The translations under genes and the position numbers were made by a program. A DNA stretch of 64,000 nucleotides from Flavobacteriales bacterium (lineage in GTDB: Bacteria; Bacteroidota; Bacteroidia; Flavobacteriales_F; PHOS-HE28). Location: positions 334,527 through 398,526 of the forward strand of contig JACJZH010000004.1 of NCBI GenBank assembly GCA_020635695.1, given 5' to 3'. This document shows positions 16,507 through 24,098 of the stretch, piece after piece (positions within the stretch are counted from its first letter, which is position 1; the number at the start of each line of letters is the position of its first letter). Under the pieces are notes generated by a model. The model did no database searches. It had not been told where the DNA came from and worked only from the letters and a program-made list of their open reading frames with translations.

Positions 16507-17775
16507 ATGCGACAGCAGGTGGACGTGCTCCTGGGCGCCCAATGGGGCGACGAGGGCAAGGGGAAGGTCGTTGACGTGGTCGCGCCCGACTACCAGGTGA
16601 TCGCGCGCTTCCAGGGCGGGCCCAATGCCGGGCATACCCTGCTCTTCGAAGGGCGCAAGCATGTCCTGCACACCATACCCAGCGGCGTGTTCCGCCCGGG
16701 CACGAAGAACCTGGTCGGCAACGGCGTGGTCATCGACCCGGTGATCTTCCTCCGTGAACTGAAGGCCCTGGAGGAGGAGGGTGTCGACACCGCCGAGGCC
16801 ATCCTCCTGAGCCGCCGGGCCCACCTGATCCTGCCCACGCACCGGGCGCTCGACGCCGCCAGCGAGGCCGAGAAAGGCAAGTCGAAGATCGGCAGCACGC
16901 TGAAGGGCATCGGGCCCACCTACATGGACAAGACCGGCCGCAACGGCCTGCGCGTGGGCGACCTCGAACGCGGCGACCTGCGCACGTTGTACGATGGGCT
17001 GAAGCGCAAGCACGAACGCCTGCTCGGACTCTACGGCGACCTGCCCGACCTCCGGGAGGCCGAGGAGGAATGGATGGACGCCGTCCGGCAGCTCGAACGC
17101 ATTCCCCGGGTGGATTGCGAGCACTACCTGGACGAGGCCCTGCGCGAGGGTCGTTCCATCCTGGCCGAGGGTGCCCAGGGCACGCTGCTCGACATCGACT
17201 ACGGCACCTATCCCTTCGTCACCAGCAGCAATACGATCAGTGCCGGGGCCTGCACCGGGCTGGGCATCCCCCCCACCCGCATCGGCCGCGTGATCGGCAT
17301 CTTCAAGGCCTACTGCACCCGCGTGGGCAGCGGCCCCTTCCCCACCGAACTGCACGACGACATCGGTGAGCGCATGCGCCAGGCCGGCCACGAGTTCGGC
17401 AGCACCACCGGGCGTCCGCGGCGTTGTGGGTGGCTGGACCTGCCCGCCCTGCGCTTCGCCGTGATGGTGAACGGGATCAGCGAACTGGCCATGATGAAGG
17501 CCGATGTGCTCAATGACTTCGGCACCATCCGGGTGTGTACCGGGTACCGCGTGAACGGTTCCCTGACCGACCGCATGCCCTACACCCTGACCGACGACGT
17601 GGAGGCCGTTTACGAGGACCTTCCCGGCTGGGGCGACACCGCCGCCGGCATTCCTGCTGAACTGGAGGCCTACATCCTGCGCATCGAGAACGCGGTGGGC
17701 GTGCCCGTGAAGCTGGTCTCCACCGGCCCGGACCGCGCACAGACCATCCTCCGCGCACCAGGCGTCACTGCCTGA
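16507..17775 (+). CDS. purA: Adenylosuccinate synthetase
   Basis: A 422-residue GTP-dependent enzyme of AMP synthesis, joining IMP and aspartate. The P-loop GDEGKGK is at residues 14-20, with GPNAGHTL, GIGPTYMDK and the C-terminal KLVSTGPDRAQTI all intact. It is the third gene of the cluster starting at 15685. Confidence 0.97.
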   Translation: MRQQVDVLLGAQWGDEGKGKVVDVVAPDYQVIARFQGGPNAGHTLLFEGRKHVLHTIPSGVFRPGTKNLVGNGVVIDPVIFLRELKALEEEGVDTAEAILLSRRAHLILPTHRALDAASEAEKGKSKIGSTLKGIGPTYMDKTGRNGLRVGDLERGDLRTLYDGLKRKHERLLGLYGDLPDLREAEEEWMDAVRQLERIPRVDCEHYLDEALREGRSILAEGAQGTLLDIDYGTYPFVTSSNTISAGACTGLGIPPTRIGRVIGIFKAYCTRVGSGPFPTELHDDIGERMRQAGHEFGSTTGRPRRCGWLDLPALRFAVMVNGISELAMMKADVLNDFGTIRVCTGYRVNGSLTDRMPYTLTDDVEAVYEDLPGWGDTAAGIPAELEAYILRIENAVGVPVKLVSTGPDRAQTILRAPGVTA

Positions 17776-17778
17776 GCC

Positions 17779-19089
17779 ATGGCCCGGCGCCGCGCTCGGC
17801 CCGCGTTCCCGGAGGTCCCTGCGGGCCTGCTGGAACGCATCGCCGGCCAGCTGCCACAAGGTGAACTTCCTGCTTTTCGCAGCTCGCTCGATGACGCACC
17901 CGTCGTGAGCATCAGGGTGAACCCTGCAAAGCATGGCGGCCCGGAGGGTGTGCAGGTCCCGTGGTGCACTTCCGGTCGCTACCTCAACGAACGTCCGGTC
18001 TTCACCTTGGACCCCCTGCTGCATGCAGGCGCCTACTACGTGCAGGAGGCCTCCTCGATGTTGGTGGAAGCCGCCTACCGCACCGCCTTCCCCGGCCGCG
18101 GTCCTTCCGTGGCCCTCGACCTCTGCGCCGCACCTGGAGGAAAGAGCACCCACCTGCGCTCCCTGCTGCCTGAGGGTGCCTTGCTGGTGTGCAACGAGGT
18201 GGACGCCCGTCGCCGTGCGGTCCTGGCCGAGAACCTGTGGAAGTGGGGGGGAACGAACGTGATGCTCACGGGCAGTCCTGCTGCCGACCTCCGGGCCATC
18301 CCCGGAACTTTCGGGCTGGTGCTGGTGGACGCACCCTGCTCGGGCGAAGGCCTCATGCGTCGTGGACCGGAGGCCAGGCGGCAATGGTCACCGGACCTGG
18401 TGGACCGTTGTGCGATCGTTCAGCAGGGTCTGCTCGACGATGCCTGGGCTTCGCTGGCTCCCGGTGGCACGCTGATCTACAGCACCTGCACCTGGGCCCC
18501 GGAGGAGGACGAGCATCAAGTGGAGGCCCTGATCCAGCGGACCGGCGCCATGCCCTTGGAGGTACAGGTCCCCACGGACTCCGGCTTCGCACGAGCCGGT
18601 CACGGTCTGCGCGCCTGGCCACATCGGGTGCTGGGGGAAGGCTTCTTCCTGGCCGCCCTCCGCAAGCCCGGCGTGTGTGAACAGGAAGGCGCCGAGGACC
18701 TCGAGGCCGGGGTGCTGGAGCACGAGGAACGCGCGTGGCTGATCGATGAGCGGATGAGGAACGAGGTGCACCGACTGCTGCGGCTGCTGCGGGTGGACGC
18801 ACCGGGCACACCGCTCTGGACCCGGGATCGCGACCGGACGGCCCCGCAGGCTGCCGCCGCCTTGTGCCCCGCAGCCGCCAGGTTGACGATCGACCACCTG
18901 CAGGCCGGGGTCCTGGCCGTGGACGAGGCCGAGGCACTGGCCTTCCTGCGTGGCGAGGTGCTGCGCTCCGGTGAAGCCCGAGGACCTGCCCTGGTGGAAC
19001 ATCGTGGACTTGGACTGGGTTGGGTGCACGGCGCCGGGGGGCGCTGGAACAACGGGCATCCCAAACCCTGGAGGATCCGCATGCGCTGA
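17779..19089 (+). CDS. RsmF/NOL1-like rRNA (cytosine-5)-methyltransferase
   Basis: A 436-residue SAM-dependent RNA m5C methyltransferase of the NOL1/NOP2/Sun family. SAM binding: DLCAAPGGKSTHLRSLL. The two catalytic cysteines are in VDAPCSGEGLMRR and YSTCTWAPEEDE. The C-terminal third (about 300-436, ending LGWVHGAGGRWNNGHPKPW) resembles the PUA-like domain of RsmF, which targets 16S rRNA. The start at 17779 lies 3 bp after purA. Confidence 0.88.
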   Translation: MARRRARPAFPEVPAGLLERIAGQLPQGELPAFRSSLDDAPVVSIRVNPAKHGGPEGVQVPWCTSGRYLNERPVFTLDPLLHAGAYYVQEASSMLVEAAYRTAFPGRGPSVALDLCAAPGGKSTHLRSLLPEGALLVCNEVDARRRAVLAENLWKWGGTNVMLTGSPAADLRAIPGTFGLVLVDAPCSGEGLMRRGPEARRQWSPDLVDRCAIVQQGLLDDAWASLAPGGTLIYSTCTWAPEEDEHQVEALIQRTGAMPLEVQVPTDSGFARAGHGLRAWPHRVLGEGFFLAALRKPGVCEQEGAEDLEAGVLEHEERAWLIDERMRNEVHRLLRLLRVDAPGTPLWTRDRDRTAPQAAAALCPAAARLTIDHLQAGVLAVDEAEALAFLRGEVLRSGEARGPALVEHRGLGLGWVHGAGGRWNNGHPKPWRIRMR

Positions 19090-19098
19090 GCGGCGGCT

Positions 19099-19106
19099 AT
19101 CTTTCG
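19099..19106 (+). promoter_or_regulatory. -7 promoter box (TATCTTTC) upstream of the TonB-like gene
   Basis: Lies just after the methyltransferase stop and about 190 nt before the next credible start at 19295. This gives the longest apparent leader in the window. A small open frame at 19111-19329 is not convincing as protein. Confidence 0.4.
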
Positions 19107-19294
19107 GAACATGCCACCGAAACCTTTGGGGACGAATGCCAGCAATGGCAGGTTCCTGCTGCCGTTGTTCGTCGGGGTGGCCCGGATCGCCCCCCGAACG
19201 AGCGGAGGATCCCCGGACCGGGCCGATCGGTGGGCCGACCCATCGGTGGTGAACGTGAACTGCATCCCGCCTTGGCGGGGAACGAAAGCCGGCC

Positions 19295-20047
19295 ATGGAC
19301 CGCTTCCTCGATTGGTTCGAACGGCATAAGTACGGGGTCGTGGGCACCTTGGTGCTGCACACGCTGGTGCTCTTCACCCTGGCCAGCCGGCAACTGCGCA
19401 CCGAACCCACCGAGGAGGAGTTCTCCGAGCTGCGGGTGGAGATGGCCCCTCCCATGACCGAGGACGAGTTCCGGGAGCTGGAGCAGCAGCTGGCGGAAGG
19501 ACTGCCGGCGCAGGCCTTCGAAGAGGTCAAGTCCACGAGCAGCAACATCACCGCGGAACGCACCGTGGCACAGCGGCTGGACGCCGGCACCCGACAACGC
19601 ATCGAGAGCGGTGTGGAGGAGGAGCTCAAGGCCATGGAACAGGCCGAGTTCGACCGGTTGGCCGAAGAACGCCGCGAACGGGGCGAAGAGATCGAGATGC
19701 CCGAGTTGGACCCCAGCAAATGGGACAAGGCCAATTACATGGAACAGGCCGAGGAGCCCGTGAAAGTGGAGGGTGCCACCGCGGTCTGGCACGACCTGAA
19801 GGACCGGGCCGAACGCAGGATCCACATCCCGGCCTACCTCTGCACAGGACAGGGACAGGTGGTCATCCGCGTTACCGTGGATGCCGAAGGCCGGGTCCGT
19901 CGTGCGGAGGCCGATGCTTCCCGCAGCACCACCACCGACGGCTGCATGGTTGAACATGCGCTCTCGTCCGCCCAGGAGGCTCGGTTCGCCCCGCGGTCGG
20001 GGTCCGACCAGGAAGGTGCCATCTACTACCTGTTCATGCCCCAGTAG
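19295..20047 (+). CDS. TonB-like energy transducer
   Basis: A 250-residue protein with one N-terminal membrane anchor (YGVVGTLVLHTLVLFTLAS), a long charged, helix-prone periplasmic linker (Glu/Arg-rich rather than the usual Pro-rich) and a C-terminal TonB domain (GQGQVVIRVTVDAEGRVRRA, to the end). It would transmit proton-motive force from ExbB/ExbD to outer-membrane receptors such as the one at 50305-52632. ExbB/ExbD are not in this window. Two cysteines in the TonB domain may pair. Confidence 0.8.
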   Translation: MDRFLDWFERHKYGVVGTLVLHTLVLFTLASRQLRTEPTEEEFSELRVEMAPPMTEDEFRELEQQLAEGLPAQAFEEVKSTSSNITAERTVAQRLDAGTRQRIESGVEEELKAMEQAEFDRLAEERRERGEEIEMPELDPSKWDKANYMEQAEEPVKVEGATAVWHDLKDRAERRIHIPAYLCTGQGQVVIRVTVDAEGRVRRAEADASRSTTTDGCMVEHALSSAQEARFAPRSGSDQEGAIYYLFMPQ

Positions 20048-20061
20048 CGACAACTTGTCGC
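20047..20061 (+). promoter_or_regulatory. 15-bp palindrome GCGACAA-C-TTGTCGC upstream of hsp20
   Basis: A perfect inverted repeat with 7-bp arms and a 1-nt centre, starting at the last base of the TonB-like stop. The loop is too short for a terminator hairpin, so a protein-binding operator for the hsp20 gene about 93 bp downstream is more likely. Confidence 0.4.
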
Positions 20062-20153
20062 CCCGCCCAAGGCCATTGGTGCCATATTGTCACATATCGA
20101 TGTTCGGTATCCTGTTTGTCCGGTGGCGGCCAGAACCAATGACAACAACCACC

Positions 20154-20597
20154 ATGAGCATCGTGAAATACCGTCCGACCGGCTCGCTGATGAGCCCGTT
20201 CAACGCCTTCGTGAACAGCTTCTTCGGGGAGGACATCTCCCAGATCCTGGGGAGCGATGAAGTGCGCCGGCAAATGCCCGGAGTGAACATCGTGGAACGC
20301 GACAGCGAGTTCGACCTGCAGTTGCTGGCCCCGGGGTTCAGCAAGGAGGACCTGAAGCTGGGCGTGGAGGACGATGTGCTGACGATCAGCGCCGACAAGG
20401 AGACGAAGGAGCTTGCGGAGAACGAGCGCTACACGCGCAGGGAGTTCACCCACAGCAGCTTCCGCCGCAGTTTCCGCCTTCCGGAAGGCGTGGACCTCGA
20501 GCGCATCCAGGCCAGGCACGTGGACGGGGTGCTGCACGTGAGCATCCCGAAGGCCGAGCCCGCCAAGCCGCGCACCAAGGCCATCGACATCGGCTGA
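20154..20597 (+). CDS. Hsp20/alpha-crystallin small heat-shock protein
   Basis: A 147-residue ATP-independent chaperone. The alpha-crystallin domain runs from about residue 40 (MPGVNIVERDSEFDLQLLAPG) to the end, with the family strand RSFRLPEGVDLERIQARHVDG and DGVLHVSIPKAE. I chose ATG 20154 (MSIVKYRP) because it matches Bacteroidota Hsp20 N-termini; ATGs at 20139 and 20100 are in frame. A strong bidirectional terminator follows. Confidence 0.92.
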   Translation: MSIVKYRPTGSLMSPFNAFVNSFFGEDISQILGSDEVRRQMPGVNIVERDSEFDLQLLAPGFSKEDLKLGVEDDVLTISADKETKELAENERYTRREFTHSSFRRSFRLPEGVDLERIQARHVDGVLHVSIPKAEPAKPRTKAIDIG

Positions 20598-20611
20598 ACC
20601 TGGAATGCCTA

Positions 20612-20650
20612 AACGGAAAAGGGCCGCCCATGAGGCGGCCCTTTTCCGTT
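20612..20650. terminator. Bidirectional terminator after hsp20
   Basis: A perfect inverted repeat: 17-bp arms (20612-20628 and 20634-20650) around a 5-nt loop, GC-rich core with A-run and T-run flanks (GGAAAAGGGCC / GGCCCTTTTCC). It separates hsp20 (plus) from the convergent gene at 20663 (minus). Confidence 0.9.
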
Positions 20651-20662
20651 CAACCCGTCACC

Positions 20663-21370
20663 TCAATTGAAGTGCCTGCTGTTCCAATCATCGCGGCTGA
20701 AGCTCCCGAAGAAGGCGAACCAGCCGAACACGGTGAAGCTGGCACACACCATCGTGCACCAGAAGAAGAAAAGCACCCGGTGCGCGCCCCACCAGCCGGC
20801 CTCCACGTCGGTGGTGATCAACCAATTGGGCATCACCATCGAGAGCAGCAGGGCGGCGGCCAGCACCATGGTGGCCAGGTGGACCACCGATCGGAACGGC
20901 CAGGCGACCAGGCCCCGCCAAGGGGACATGTCCCTACCCCACCGATGCACGAGGTAGTAGTGGTCCTCGCCAACGGGGACGAAGAGCAGCGGATCGGCAT
21001 CGCTGTCACACAGCTTGAACCTGGCCGCGGGCGCCAGGACCTTGAAACCACGCAGAGGACCCTCGGCCCGGGATTCGAGTTGACGGATCCTGTAGATCGC
21101 TTCGTTGGGCAGCTCACCCTTGAAGAGCGACGCGTCCAGGAACCGCAAGCGGTACTTCATGCAGACCTCACGCAAGGCATCCACGTGGAACACGCGGTCC
21201 GGATCGGGCCTGGCGATCCGGTTCACATGGTGCCCACTGGCACTGTGCACCATGGCGCGCAACACGTCATCATGCCGCTGTTCGCGATCCAGGATGTGCA
21301 TGACCTCGTTCAGCACATCGGCCTGCCCCAGCAGGATCTTCTCCATCCGTTCGCGGTCTTGCCTGATCAT
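20663..21370 (-). CDS. Hypothetical protein with two C-terminal membrane helices
   Basis: 235 residues, family not recognised. The N-terminal two thirds are soluble and charged, with HSASGHHVNRI and several His residues, then FKVLAPAARFKLCDSDADPLLFVP. Two membrane helices follow (about 165-190 and 200-225, the second Phe/Trp-rich: FFFWCTMVCASFTVFGWFAFF). The soluble region might be a sensor, which is inference only. The nearest minus-strand neighbour upstream is the DUF1883 gene, 50 bp away. Confidence 0.6.
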   Translation of the reverse strand: MIRQDRERMEKILLGQADVLNEVMHILDREQRHDDVLRAMVHSASGHHVNRIARPDPDRVFHVDALREVCMKYRLRFLDASLFKGELPNEAIYRIRQLESRAEGPLRGFKVLAPAARFKLCDSDADPLLFVPVGEDHYYLVHRWGRDMSPWRGLVAWPFRSVVHLATMVLAAALLLSMVMPNWLITTDVEAGWWGAHRVLFFFWCTMVCASFTVFGWFAFFGSFSRDDWNSRHFN

Positions 21371-21420
21371 CGTCGTGTACTACTTGTCCGTCGGGAGAAC
21401 GTCGTACGGGTGGGGTTGGT

Positions 21421-21789
21421 TCAATCGTCCAATTCCACCTCCTGGGAGGCGTCCTCGTTCAGGGGCACCTCCTCCTCCATGGCGGGGGCATCCAAGGCCC
21501 GTGTGGAACGGACCTCCCGGTCAGGTTCCAGGACCCTGCACCTGGCGCTCACGTCAAGGGGTGCTCCATGACCACCCTTCTCCACCACCACCGTCCAGAC
21601 GGAATCGAATGGCACCACGAACCGGACGTCCCCCGCATCGTAGGTCCCTCCGAAATAGGTGTGTGTCCGACCCTGCTGATATCGCTTGTACTCCAGGGCC
21701 GTCATGAACTTCACCTTGGTCGAACGGTCCAGGTCCACATGCAGGATCTCCTTCTTCTTCGCCTGGAATTGTTTGTAGAGGTACTTCAT
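21421..21789 (-). CDS. DUF1883-like protein
   Basis: 122 residues. The N-terminal 75 residues match the DUF1883 pattern: a short strand start, then a Tyr-x-x-Tyr/Gly-rich loop (YQQGRTHTYFGGTYDAGDVRF) and a Val-rich strand (DSVWTVVVEKGG). In other proteins DUF1883 often accompanies TIR or signalling domains. Here it stands alone with a 40-residue acidic tail. A -7 box lies at 21816-21809. Confidence 0.65.
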   Translation of the reverse strand: MKYLYKQFQAKKKEILHVDLDRSTKVKFMTALEYKRYQQGRTHTYFGGTYDAGDVRFVVPFDSVWTVVVEKGGHGAPLDVSARCRVLEPDREVRSTRALDAPAMEEEVPLNEDASQEVELDD

Positions 21790-21808
21790 GGGAGCGGCTC
21801 GATCAGGT

Positions 21809-21816
21809 TAAAGATA
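21809..21816 (-). promoter_or_regulatory. -7 promoter box (TATCTTTA)
   Basis: Minus-strand box 19 nt before ATG 21789 of the DUF1883-like gene. Confidence 0.45.
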
Positions 21817-21839
21817 GTCAGAGCGGACGGCGGGGACGA

Positions 21840-22640
21840 TCACAACTTGATGCTCAGCACGGGAAAGGTCGTATGGTTCACGATATCCTCCGTCAGGCTT
21901 CCGTTCACCACATGGAAGAAGCCCGTCCGACCGTGGGTGGCCATGGCGATCAGGTCCGCATCGATGCCCCGGGCGAAGTTCAGGATGCCTTCCTCGATGC
22001 TCAGGTCGTTGTAGATGGTGGCCGTGAACTTGCGCAGCTCATGCCGCTGCAGGAACGCATCGATCGCCCGATGGCTGTCCTCACTGCGCTCAAACGACTT
22101 CGGCGTGTTCACCTTGACCAGATGCACCTTGGGGTCGAACAGTTCAATGAGGGGGAGGAAGCGCTCGAACTTCTCGACGTCCGATGGCGAGAAGTTGGAG
22201 GCGTAGACCATGTCGCGGACCTCGAAGTCCTCCGCGTGATGCTTGATCACGAGCACCGGCATGGGAGCCATGCGCACGATCTTCTGCGTGTTGCTTCCCA
22301 CAAGGCCGCGAAGACCCTGTGCGCCGTGCGACCCCATGACCACCAGGTCCGCATCGGCCAGACGCTCGTTGCGGAAGATCTCCGTGAGTCCCATCTGGCG
22401 GAGCATGAACTTCCTGAGCTCCACGCCTTCCAGGAACGGCAGCCGCGGCAGCATGTCGAACTTCTGCTCGATCTCCTCCCGGATCTTCTGGTTCTCCGTA
22501 TGGAAATCCGTCAATTGCTCGTAGAGATGCACCACCTCGACGGTGGCACCGGACCTGCGCGCCAAGGTGGCCGCGACCCGGAGCGCATCGGTGGCACAGT
22601 CGGAGAAATCGTAGGGGACCAGGATGTTCTTCAGGCTCAT
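21840..22640 (-). CDS. Universal stress protein (tandem Usp domains)
   Basis: A 266-residue tandem Usp protein. The first domain begins KNILVPYDFSDCATDALRVA and has an ATP-loop-like GSHGAQGLRGLVGSNTQKI. The second ends with ATHGRTGFFHVVNGSLTEDIV, again close to the G-2x-G-9x-G ATP motif. ATG 22640 (MSLKNILV) is chosen over an upstream in-frame codon at 22694, because a -7 box sits at 22671-22664. Confidence 0.92.
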   Translation of the reverse strand: MSLKNILVPYDFSDCATDALRVAATLARRSGATVEVVHLYEQLTDFHTENQKIREEIEQKFDMLPRLPFLEGVELRKFMLRQMGLTEIFRNERLADADLVVMGSHGAQGLRGLVGSNTQKIVRMAPMPVLVIKHHAEDFEVRDMVYASNFSPSDVEKFERFLPLIELFDPKVHLVKVNTPKSFERSEDSHRAIDAFLQRHELRKFTATIYNDLSIEEGILNFARGIDADLIAMATHGRTGFFHVVNGSLTEDIVNHTTFPVLSIKL

Positions 22641-22663
22641 GAGGGAACGGACTTGGACGATGG

Positions 22664-22671
22664 GAAAAGTA
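22664..22671 (-). promoter_or_regulatory. -7 promoter box (TACTTTTC) of the Usp gene
   Basis: Minus-strand box 23 nt before ATG 22640, divergent from the box at 22729 on the other strand. Confidence 0.4.
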
Positions 22672-22728
22672 CGACCGGAGCACGGTGCTTGCAAGGAGGC
22701 AGGACAGGCCGCGACCGGCTGCGTTGGC

Positions 22729-22736
22729 TACCTTCG
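22729..22736 (+). promoter_or_regulatory. -7 promoter box (TACCTTCG) of the SiaC-like gene
   Basis: Lies 9 nt before ATG 22746. Confidence 0.45.
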
Positions 22737-22745
22737 GCGCTCGTC

Positions 22746-23129
22746 ATGAACACCCTGGACATCCCGGCGACACCCAAGACCCCGGCGGTCAGGCTGGAGC
22801 CAGGGGCGGGACTGCTCGCCATCGATGGATGCTCCGTACATGAGAACGCCGATGCGTTCTTCAGGCCCATCTACCAGGAATTGACGCGGTATTCGGCATC
22901 GCCGGCCAGAGAGACGGTCCTGCAGGTGGCGCTCACCTACTTCAACTCGACCTCTGCCAAGTACCTGCTCGACATCTTCCGCCTGCTGGAGGACCTTCAC
23001 CGCGAAGGCAGGTCCAAGGTGAGGCTGGAATGGCGCTGTGCCTCCGATGACCTCGACATGCAGGAGGCCGGCAACGACTACCGCCAGTTGCTGGAGTTCC
23101 CGGTGAAGGTGGTCTTGCGGCAGGTCTAG
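22746..23129 (+). CDS. SiaC-family regulatory phosphoprotein (DUF1987)
   Basis: A 127-residue single-domain protein. The conserved core is ALTYFNSTSAKYLLDIFRLLE, corresponding to the region phosphorylated by SiaB and dephosphorylated by SiaA in Pseudomonas, where SiaC activates the diguanylate cyclase SiaD. No SiaA, SiaB or GGDEF gene is adjacent, so the partner here is unknown. Its stop codon shares bases with the stop of the convergent gene (CTAG at 23126-23129). Confidence 0.85.
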   Translation: MNTLDIPATPKTPAVRLEPGAGLLAIDGCSVHENADAFFRPIYQELTRYSASPARETVLQVALTYFNSTSAKYLLDIFRLLEDLHREGRSKVRLEWRCASDDLDMQEAGNDYRQLLEFPVKVVLRQV

Positions 23130-23929
23130 CGACCCTCCCGAGGGAAGGCCTGGTCCCAGGCCGTGGCCGAGATCGCCTCGCCGTCCTTGAAATGGAACAC
23201 GGCGCCCCACGGATGCCTGACCATCCGGTACACGGTGGTCTGCCCTCCCAGGGTCACCCTTCTTTCCAGCACCTCCGCTCTCCCTTCGCGGTAGCGGCGC
23301 TCCTCGGTCCCTTCCGCCGGTGTCGCACCGATCTCCTTGTCAGGGCCGGGTGTCCCCGTCACCGGGGCCACGACCTTGGGCCTCGGCACTTCCGGCGACG
23401 GTTCCTTCGAGAGCTTGGCCTCTTCAGGTGGGGACGAGGCCGTGGACGGGACGACCGTTACCTCCGCAGCTCGCTCGATGGGTGGCTCAGGGGTCTCGGT
23501 GACCGCGACCGGCACGACCGCCCCGGGCTCCAGGGTCTCGGTGCCCTCCGCCGGCACGACCACCCCGGGTGCAGGAGCCAGGGCGCCGGTGGGAACCTCA
23601 GCAGGCCCCTGTTCCTCGGCCTGCTTGGCCAGCAAGGCCTGAAGGTCCTGGATCTTGACCTTGGGAAACACGTTGTAGGGGCGCATGCGCCGGGCCTCGA
23701 GATAGCGGTCCAGGGACTCCTCGTAACGACCGGAGCGGAACAGTTCCTCCGCCGTCCGCATGACCGCCTGGAAGGCCTCGTCACGGGGCGCCTCGGCGGC
23801 CTCCCGTTCAGCGATCCGGCTCCGTTCCTTGGCGGAAAGCTCCGGGAACTCCTGTGTGAGGCTTTCCTCGTCCTGGGCCTGGAACGTCCCGGACATCCCA
23901 AGAAGAAGCACGACCAGTACGGACCGCAT
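23126..23929 (-). CDS. Secreted TPR-like, Pro/Thr-rich protein
   Basis: 267 residues, family not recognised. It has a signal peptide (MRSVLVVLLLGMSGTFQAQ) and an Arg/Glu-rich helical segment with one TPR-like unit (AEELFRSGRYEESLDRYLEA, about 55-75). A low-complexity linker rich in Pro, Val, Thr and Glu follows (about 95-210), then a folded-looking C-terminal tail (GGQTTVYRMVRHPWGAVFHF). ATG 23929 is supported by the signal peptide and by a -7 box at 23944-23937. It is probably periplasmic or surface-exposed. Confidence 0.7.
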   Translation of the reverse strand: MRSVLVVLLLGMSGTFQAQDEESLTQEFPELSAKERSRIAEREAAEAPRDEAFQAVMRTAEELFRSGRYEESLDRYLEARRMRPYNVFPKVKIQDLQALLAKQAEEQGPAEVPTGALAPAPGVVVPAEGTETLEPGAVVPVAVTETPEPPIERAAEVTVVPSTASSPPEEAKLSKEPSPEVPRPKVVAPVTGTPGPDKEIGATPAEGTEERRYREGRAEVLERRVTLGGQTTVYRMVRHPWGAVFHFKDGEAISATAWDQAFPREGR

Positions 23930-23936
23930 CACCAGA

Positions 23937-23944
23937 CCAAGGTA
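23937..23944 (-). promoter_or_regulatory. -7 promoter box (TACCTTGG)
   Basis: Minus-strand box 7 nt before ATG 23929. Confidence 0.4.
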
Positions 23945-24030
23945 CCCGGCCACGTGACCGGGCCGGAATGGGGCCCGATCCCGGGATGCACGATCCTTTG
24001 TTGAACGGAACATCACGCGCGTGCGTCCCT

Positions 24031-24038
24031 TACTTTTA
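24031..24038 (+). promoter_or_regulatory. -7 promoter box (TACTTTTA)
   Basis: Plus-strand box about 60 nt before the lipoprotein start at 24099. It diverges from the box at 23937-23944. Confidence 0.4.
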
Positions 24039-24098
24039 CGGGCCATCGCGCACGTTCGTTGCCTTCCTCCCGTTCAACCTCAAGGACCGATGCATACC

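Noticed and set aside
19111..19329. Small open frame of 72 codons before the TonB-like gene
   Set aside because: It overlaps the TonB-like start in another frame, has no domain-like or signal-like pattern, and is better explained as a leader.
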